From Chloromonas sp. AAM2 (Eukaryota > Chlorophyta > Chlorophyceae > Chlamydomonadales > Chlamydomonadaceae), in NCBI GenBank assembly GCA_004335635.1, contig QAXH01006273.1, positions 68,487 to 83,570 of the forward strand: 15,084 bases of DNA. Direction: 5' to 3'. The notes under the pieces are model-generated. The model was given only the letters and a program-made list of their open reading frames with translations. It made no database searches and had not been told where the DNA came from. Each line of letters starts with the position of its first letter. The stretch's first letter is position 1. Positions 9,108 to 15,084 of this stretch are shown one piece after another. The position numbers were made by a program, and so were the translations under genes.

Positions 9108-11484
9108 TTGAACTTCGAATCCGCTTTGTACAGTGCGGTTAGTTCTTCTTTGCTTTACGAAGGATATAGGTTTCAACAACTGGAACGTTATTATTACAAA
9201 AAAAAAAATTATATGAAAAAATTAAGATTAAAACAAGGTCCTAAACTTAGGGCTACTCTGCCCTTCGTTAAAAAGGACGCAATTAGGAACATGAATGTTG
9301 CTTATTACAAAGCATTTTCAAGAAACATGAGGGACTATGTTTTCATGGAAAAATAGAAAAGACGTAGATCCACACAAAGGTGTGAATACGTTTCGGATAT
9401 CCTTTCTAGATATAAAGTTAAAGGATTTTCCGGAGTTTCGGGTGTCGGAGTTACTCTTAACGGCATCTATAAAAAGAATTGTGATTATGCAAAGGGGGTT
9501 AAGCCTTTTAAGAAAACCACTAACATAATCAAAGTGTTATCTAGACCTGAATTTTATGGCTAGCTTACAAGAGACTGAAAGGAAATAGAGGGATATTAAC
9601 ACGAGCTGCAGCTGTTTCTAAGGAGACTTTCAATAATTATTCCGAAACACAAAAACAATTGTTCTTTAGAAAAAAGGTAACGCCTGATGGATTTAGTCTT
9701 AAGGATATATACCTGGTTAGTTATTTGATTAGAAAGAATGTCTTTCCATGGGGCTCAAGTAGAAGGATTTGGCTGGACAAACCAGGCTCCAACAAGAAAA
9801 GACCCATTACTATACCTCCGTTTATGGACTGTTTAAGAAGCTATAAAGATGGTCTTAGTTGCAATATGGGAGCCTGAGTTTGAAAAAATGAATAAGTCAT
9901 TCGGTTTTAGACCAAATAAATCATGTCATGATGCGATAATAGCCTTGCAATCGAATCATACAATTGGTCTAACAAAAGCCTTAGAAGGTGATATCTCGGG
10001 GGCTTATGACAACGTACGAAAAGAAGATGTAATTCAGTGTTTAGAAAAGAAGATTGAAGATAGAAAATTCATAAAGTTCATGAAATCCCGTTTGGATTAC
10101 GATTATGTAGATTAGACTAATAAGACTAGAGTTCGTCCCGTAATGGGTATTCCTCAAGGGGGGTATTGACAGTCCATATTTGTTTAACATCGTTTTCGAC
10201 GAGTTAGATAAATTCGTAATGAAGGATATACAGGGATATTTAGAGGCTTTAAACTCCAGAACAGATCTTATCCCTTCGGGGATAAGACCGATAAATAAAG
10301 CGAGACGTAACATCAGAGATAAAATGTTGCGTACAATAAAAAAGGTCAACGAATTAAGGGAAAGAAATTTTGAGATGAATAAGGAACAAATCTTCTCTAT
10401 GGAGAAAGAAATTAAACTTATGAAAAGAAAGGTCATTAAATCACCATATTATGATAATGATACAAAGAAGTATAGATTATTTTTATTTTATGTAAGATAT
10501 GCAGATGATTGGATTATCCTTACAAATGCAGATACCCCTGTTATTTTAAAGATAAAACAAAGGATAAAAGATTTTTTATTTGAAAGCCTAGGTGCTAAGC
10601 TGTCCGACGAAAAAACGCTTATAACTGATACAAAGAAAAAGGCAGCACATTTTCTAGGATTTTAAATTGCTTCTCATAAGAAACCAAAGTACCTGAAAAC
10701 AAAGGAAGGCATAAGAAAAGTTTCTACTTTTCCGCTTATTTTTAGACCTGATCGCACAAGGCTGATCAACAGATTGCATTCACGTGGTTTTTGTAATGCA
10801 AAGGGCTTTCATATATCAATTTCGTGGTTAACTGGTTTAGAAGCAACCGTGATTATCGAAAGATTCAATTCTACAATAAGAGGGCTTATGTCGTATTATA
10901 CAGAATGGATTACGAGACCTGGTGATATATATAGATGGATATATATTTTAAGGTATTCGTGTCTGAAGACACTTGCCCATAAATATAAATCTTACATCAA
11001 TAAGATTATGATTAGATTTGGAACGGATAGATTTAGTACTTCAACAAAAACAGTTGAAGCTTTCGCCTAAATAAAAATTGGTGAAATTACGTACGAAAAA
11101 GGTTATAAATTAGTAACATTCCTACGAGGAAAAAATGAATGTTTAAAAAGAAGAAGATGGTGGGCTCTTAATAAAGTTTTCCTTGAAAGAGAGTCTGGAA
11201 AGATAGCAGGGTATCCTATTAAAAGTGAAAAGCCAACAGTTACTCATGAAAATTTTGTAGAAATGATTAATTGGGTTTCTGTAAGAACGAGAGCCGCTTT
11301 CGATATGCCTTGTGCGCTGTGTGGTGCATCTGGAGAAACAGAAATACATCATATCAAACATATTCGAAAAACGGCTTATAAGGATCTGGCGGATGCGAAT
11401 TACTTAAAGATGTTATCCCTTATAAACAGTAAACAAATTCAAGTTTGTCACACATGTCATAGATATGTAATACATGGGGGGTAA
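9108..11484 (+). pseudogene. Broken group II intron-encoded protein: reverse transcriptase, maturase and HNH
   Basis: Across shifting frames one full protein of the mitochondrial-like type can be read. Motifs include WLAYKRLKGNRG (RT0-1), WLDKPGSNKKRPITIPPFMD (RT2), EFEKMNKSFGFRPNKSCHDA, EGDISGAYDNV with the first catalytic Asp, GIPQGG, and RYADD (10495-10509). A basic coiled insertion follows PQGG, as in organellar members. Domain X comes next (GLMSYYTEW), then an HNH finger with CALCG at 11311, EIHHIKHI at 11341 and CHTCH at 11446. Lesions are in-frame TAG at 9354 and 10113, TAA at 10663 and 11068, and frameshifts near 9555, 9832 and at the G6 run 10158-10163. AAGGAGG at 9101-9107 directly abuts the TTG at 9108. 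The protein would give splicing and mobility; as it stands it is not translatable by the standard code. Confidence 0.85.
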
Positions 11485-11711
11485 ATACCAGGATCCTCCG
11501 CTTCGTAGTTTAATAAACATTAGTGATAAATTAGTCGATAATATAGTTATCCATGTGTAAAGCTATGTTAAACCTGGACAGGAATATTTTTCTAAACCCT
11601 TAGAAGAAAGAGGTTAGAAACATAAAAATAATAAATAGTGGAGTATTGAAAGGGGTCCCCTCTTAAACGTAAAGGATCAAAAATAAAATAAATAGAATAA
11701 AAAAATTTATT
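11485..11711. other. Spacer after the intron protein; no domain V found
   Basis: The end of the intron, with domains V and VI, would be expected here. I see no GAGC...GTACGGTTC-type 34-mer. A CCTCCGCTTCG motif near 11496 belongs to the dispersed repeats. The gene at 11712 follows without a clear ribosome-binding site. Confidence 0.45.
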
Positions 11712-12676
11712 ATGGCTAAAAAAAGTTCAGAGAAAGATTCGGAAGAAATAAAAAAATCTGAAGAAGTAAAAAAATCTGAAGAAGTAAAAAAATCTGAAGA
11801 AGTAAAAAAATCTGAACAGGTTAAAGAAGAATCAAAAGATGTTGCTGAAAAAGAGGTGGCTGATCAGGCCCCTGGTGATACGGAACAGAAGATAAAAAAT
11901 CCTGAAGAAAAGGAGGTGGTTGATCCTTCTTCTGAGAATTCTCAGAATTCTGAGAATTCCGGGAAGGATGCAAGTAAACCTGTAGAAACTTCTCCGGAAG
12001 TACAAAACTGGGTTAGTACAATGAGTCAGGTGCCTTTTGTTAATATCAAAGGCGCAGGGTCCACACAGGAAAACCGTTGTACAGCAAAAGAAATAGAATC
12101 TGTCGTAAGTGCTACTGAATCATTATATGGGAAACATAAATACACAGCCTTGACGGCGATTAGCAAAATGATCAGACGCGGAGGGGCTAACATGTCTACA
12201 CCGCAGTCTTTTAGTTTGAAATAAAATGTCAAGTTCATAATGTAGTTACAGCAGTTTCCAAGTTAGAAATTACAAATCTTGTATCTCGCCATGCAAATAA
12301 AAAGAATATGAGAAACTTGGCTGAAGGTATGGCTGAAGCGATCGTAATCTTTTGAGTGAACGTGGTTAGAAGAAACCCAGGTTTAGATCGTCCGGGTGAT
12401 TTAGCGAAAAAAGTTGACAACCGTCTTGCATATGAAAAACAACCTCCTTTAACACCCGAGGAGCGTGTCGGTTGTGCTAGTTACGCACAGTGGTTACCGC
12501 ATTTAAATCAGTTGGTTGGATCGGATAGGCTAAAAGGGCTTTTAGCAAAAGACTTGGAACTGCGTAAGCAGGGAAGAGTTTTACCGCAGCCAAAGGCTGC
12601 GGTAAAATCTGATCCAAAACAGCAGTCCCCTAAAAGCGGTAACAAAGGTAAAAAGAAAGGAAATAAAAAGAAATAG
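11712..12676 (+). pseudogene. Unrecognised Lys/Glu-rich gene broken by a frameshift and a TGA
   Basis: The first segment (11712-12224) starts MAKKSSEKDSEE and has a low-complexity charged N-terminus built on an 18-base tandem repeat (KKSEEV). A Ser/Asn/Glu stretch follows, then a more globular region beginning near residue 95 (VQNWVSTMSQVPFVNI). It ends at a TAA, but a -1 shift at the AAA at 12219-12221 leads into an open frame (from 12215) that reads CQVHNVVTAVSKLEITNL. That frame meets a TGA at 12353-12355 and continues to 12676, with PPLTPEERVGCASYAQWLP and a very basic tail ending KKKGNKKK. The continuity suggests one original protein of about 320 residues. I do not recognise the family. 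It sits between two intron-derived proteins and may be element cargo or a displaced exon. Confidence 0.55.
11751..11819 (+). repeat. 18-base tandem repeat encoding KKSEEV
   Basis: Three perfect units (11751-11804) are followed by a partial fourth. A second small repeat lies at about 11931-11960 (TCTGAGAATTC, giving SEN/SQN). Both sit in the charged N-terminal part of the gene, and their length is a multiple of three. Confidence 0.85.
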
Positions 12677-13164
12677 CATATAATTTTAAAATATTTTGTA
12701 ATATAACGGAAGTTAGTTTGGATGTATATTCAATTGAATCTTAATCTGTTAGGGAAAGAGCCTATTGATGGGTAACTGTCACGATGGGTTCGTGAGTTGA
12801 AGAGGACGTTCGAAAGGGCGGCTTCTTACTTATTACTTACATATGGCCCCTGTACGATTGTCTATAGGACTTAGGTATCACTTATATCTATGTTCTATGT
12901 ATTGGTAAACGTGTAACCTTCCTTGCGTTGCTTTCCATAGTCTTTATGGTTTTTGCATGAGTTTTCAAGGCAACTTGATATAGCTGATCCGTTGAGGAAG
13001 GGGGTCGAATTTCTTTCCTAGTTTTAGTGGCTTACGAATCCTTCTTTGGAGAAAGTAAAAGGGAAGTGGAGCTTATTTATATCCTATAACCTGCCATGAA
13101 TGAATGGTTTCACCGTTTGATTCTTTTTATCATTTGGATGATACTAACGCTCTACTAAGGAGAA
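12677..13164 (+). other. Non-coding stretch, probably 5' intron RNA for the following protein
   Basis: No credible coding frame is present. The composition is less AT-rich than the plastid spacers, with several short complementary stretches (for example around 12777-12830). A group II intron protein follows, so this is likely its upstream ribozyme portion. I find no convincing GTGYG start, so the boundary is unknown. Confidence 0.35.
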
Positions 13165-14887
13165 ATGGTCAGGACGGGAAGGCAAAAACTCTATTCTTAT
13201 ATCCAATTTATGTCAATTATTTTATCTAATTTACAACAAGAATATCTCCCTAAAGCATGGAACCAAATTAATTGGAAAAGTGTCTTTGGTGATGTTGAAT
13301 ATCTTAGAGGAAATGCCTTTGTTTGTTCGAAGTCTGGGGATCTAATGAAGTTACGTGGTTTTCAAAAGCAATTACTTGAATCACCTGCAACTTTATTAAC
13401 AGCTATTTGTCGTGTTACATCTAAATCAGCCCGTAAAACTGCGGGGGTTGATAAGCTTATTGTTTTAACTGATTCAGATTGTTGGAATCTTTTCAATGAT
13501 TTCGTTGGTATGGATTTAGCTCTGTGAATGCCTCCTCCAGTTTGCAGGTTCTATGTTTTAAAGGCTGATAAAAAACGCTGGAGGAAAATTGGTATTCCCA
13601 CTATTAAGAATCGTGTTATACAAGCGGTTGTATTGGAAGCACTTGAACCTGAATGGGAAGCAAAATTTGAGGATAGATATTCTGGGTTCAGACCTAATTG
13701 CGGTAGAGCAGATGCTTTACAACGTGCTTTTATTCATCTTGCTGCATCTCCAGTTGAACAACCAAATGTTAACCGTGAATGGGCTGTAGTAGTTGATATC
13801 TCTGGTTGCTTTGACAATATTTCACATAGTCATATTGTAAACTCTGTTGGAGGTTTCCCTGCTTATTATCTAATTTGGCTTATAGCAGGGATCCTTGAAT
13901 AAGGAGTTTTGGTAGAAACTACAGTGGGGTTTCCACAAGGAGGGGTTATGTCTCTACTTCTGTGTAACATTGCTTTACATGGTCTTGGTAACTATGTAAG
14001 AAGTTATTTTACGGAAAGCAACAAGCCGGTTATGGTACGTTATGCGGACGACTTCATTTTGCTTTGTAAGACCTATGATTCCGCTCTGAAATCTCTAAGG
14101 CTTACAGAAAGATTTATAAATGCGCGTGGACTAGGTTTTAAGAAGACTGCTCTTCCGGTGCTTGTTCATATTTACTCAGGGGTTCGATTTTCTTGGTTGC
14201 ACATTCAAACGTGTGAAAAATTATGGCTTTAATAAATCCCTTACAATTCGTCCTCCCATCTTTGATGGTTCAGAACTTGTTGCTCATCCATGGTATGATG
14301 AATCAGTTACTAATGGTGTTAAACAAACTATTGTTCTTGTAACCATTTCCAAGGAAAAGCTCAAATATGTGTGTGCTAATTACAAACAAGTTTTTCGCTA
14401 CTACCGTGGTTTCAAGATCGGTGTATTAATAAACGCTTTAAATCCCAAAATTAAGGGTTTTGCCTTATCAGCACAAACAATTGATTGTACAAAGGTCTTC
14501 CATCATCTGGATAATTATATATTCAGATTGACGGTACGCTTGCTTCGTAGAGAGCATCATTCTATCATTCCATCATTCTATTATTCTAAGTCTTGGGCTT
14601 GGATTAGAACTGGCTATTTTAAGAAGATCAAGCTTCCTAGAATTGATTCTTCGTGGATTTTGAGCGATCCAAAGTCTGATTTGACTCTCTTACCGCATAG
14701 ATACTTTTCGAAGGTAGACCATGTGCTTGTTAAAGGTGATATGTGTAAAGATGATCTGGCGCCATTAGCTAAGGAATATTGGAAGAAACGTCAACAACTA
14801 CTTTTCGATCGTAAAGCGGAGCGGTCGACTTGCTTTCCGGCTTACCAGCTTTTTCAAAATATATGCGTCTCACAGGGTTCCAAATAA
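13165..14887 (+). pseudogene. Second group II intron-encoded protein, bacterial/chloroplast-like type, broken and HNH-less
   Basis: The N-terminus has the RVT_N pattern: WNQINWK, then a VEYLRGNAFVCSKSGD block, then LQKQLLES-like and TAGVD residues. Fingers and palm follow, with KIGIPTIKNRVIQAVVLEAL, YSGFRPNCGRADA, VVDISGCFDNI (catalytic Asp), FPQGGV and RYADD at 14038-14052. Domain X carries GFDFLGCTFKR and LINALNPKIKGF. The end (EYWKKRQ...FQNIC) is where an HNH domain normally begins, but a stop at 14885-14887 removes it. Lesions are a TGA at 13525-13527, a TAA at 13900-13902, and one extra T at 14171-14173 that shifts the frame just before the GFDFLG motif. The type differs from the protein at 9108-11484, indicating a separate intron arrival. 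Confidence 0.85.
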
Positions 14888-14900
14888 AGGACCCGGATTT

Positions 14901-14928
14901 GAGGCTGTGAGAAAGCTCGTATTGCTTC
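14901..14928 (+). ncRNA. Possible degenerate group II domain V
   Basis: GAGGC/GCTTC forms a basal stem, and GAG-AAAG-CTC a distal stem, 13 bases after the intron protein stop, the right place for domain V. It is shorter than 34 nt and lacks a clean AGC triad and GNRA loop, so it is either decayed or coincidental. Confidence 0.25.
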
Positions 14929-15011
14929 CTATTTGTGAAAGCATCAGCAGTATCAGGATTTGTACCTGGGAGTAAGAGTCCCTTTGTTGTTTTTTATTTG
15001 GGCAAATCCAA

Positions 15012-15039
15012 AGAAAAATTTTTTATAAAAAATTTTTCT
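15012..15039. repeat. 28-bp AT palindrome, copy 2 (perfect)
   Basis: This is a perfect self-complementary 28-mer, nearly identical to 5133-5160. It follows the remains of the second intron and may be a 3' end structure or a dispersed repeat. Confidence 0.8.
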
Positions 15040-15084
15040 TCTGTGCGTTTCACTTTGACTTTAAAACAAATGAGGATTTATCTT

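Noticed and set aside
11751..11819. Tandem repeat considered as a CRISPR-like array
   Set aside because: The units are contiguous, have no spacers and encode a simple KKSEEV peptide repeat.
11712..12676. Considered a coat or capsid-like protein because of the charged N-terminus and basic tail
   Set aside because: No specific motif supports it; low-complexity ends are not evidence of a viral origin.

Overview
The window looks like part of a plastid (chloroplast) genome from a green alga, most likely a repeat-rich chlorophycean. Three things point there. The start of the window holds the 3' end of a plastid rpoA, encoding the RNA polymerase alpha subunit. A trnS-GCU and an intact chlN (dark-operative protochlorophyllide reductase subunit N) follow. 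The spacers are very AT-rich and full of short palindromes and dispersed repeats. The genus is inference.

Layout. 1-405: rpoA 3' end (+) with a 3' hairpin. 406-951: spacer packed with inverted repeats, including a strong GC-rich hairpin. 952-1040: trnS-GCU (-). 1041-2058: AT-rich spacer ending in the chlN 3' hairpin. 2059-3777: chlN (-), intact but carrying two GC-rich in-frame insertions. 3778-4620: AT-rich spacer. 4621-5075: decayed copy (+) of the unidentified 157-residue gene that lies intact on the other strand at 6224-6697. 5240-6222: a second unidentified gene (-), one base downstream of that 157-residue gene and broken by several frameshifts. 6698-7135: AT-rich spacer.

From about 7136 to 15000 the sequence is visibly less AT-rich and is a group II intron graveyard. 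On the minus strand there are an N-terminal reverse transcriptase (RT) fragment (7136-7513), a textbook 34-nt group II domain V (7763-7796) and a possible C-terminal fragment of an intron protein (7903-8088). On the plus strand a group II intron appears to begin at 8457 (GTGCG). It contains a nearly full-length intron-encoded protein (RT, maturase domain X, HNH; 9108-11484) broken by frameshifts and four in-frame TAA/TAG codons. An unrecognised Lys/Glu-rich gene (11712-12676) follows, broken by a frameshift and a TGA. A second intron-encoded protein of a different type (13165-14887) then carries a TGA, a TAA and one frameshift, and has lost its HNH end.

How it fits together. rpoA, trnS and chlN are ordinary plastid functions: transcription, translation, and light-independent chlorophyll synthesis. 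The accessory blocks are selfish or orphan DNA. Lesions are concentrated in the accessory genes while chlN is open over 1.7 kb. This argues for real decay rather than uniformly poor sequence, although several frameshifts fall in or next to homopolymer runs and should be checked on reads. The clearest structural signals are the intron remnants of at least two protein lineages, the minus-strand domain V, and the duplicated orphan gene with its broken partner.
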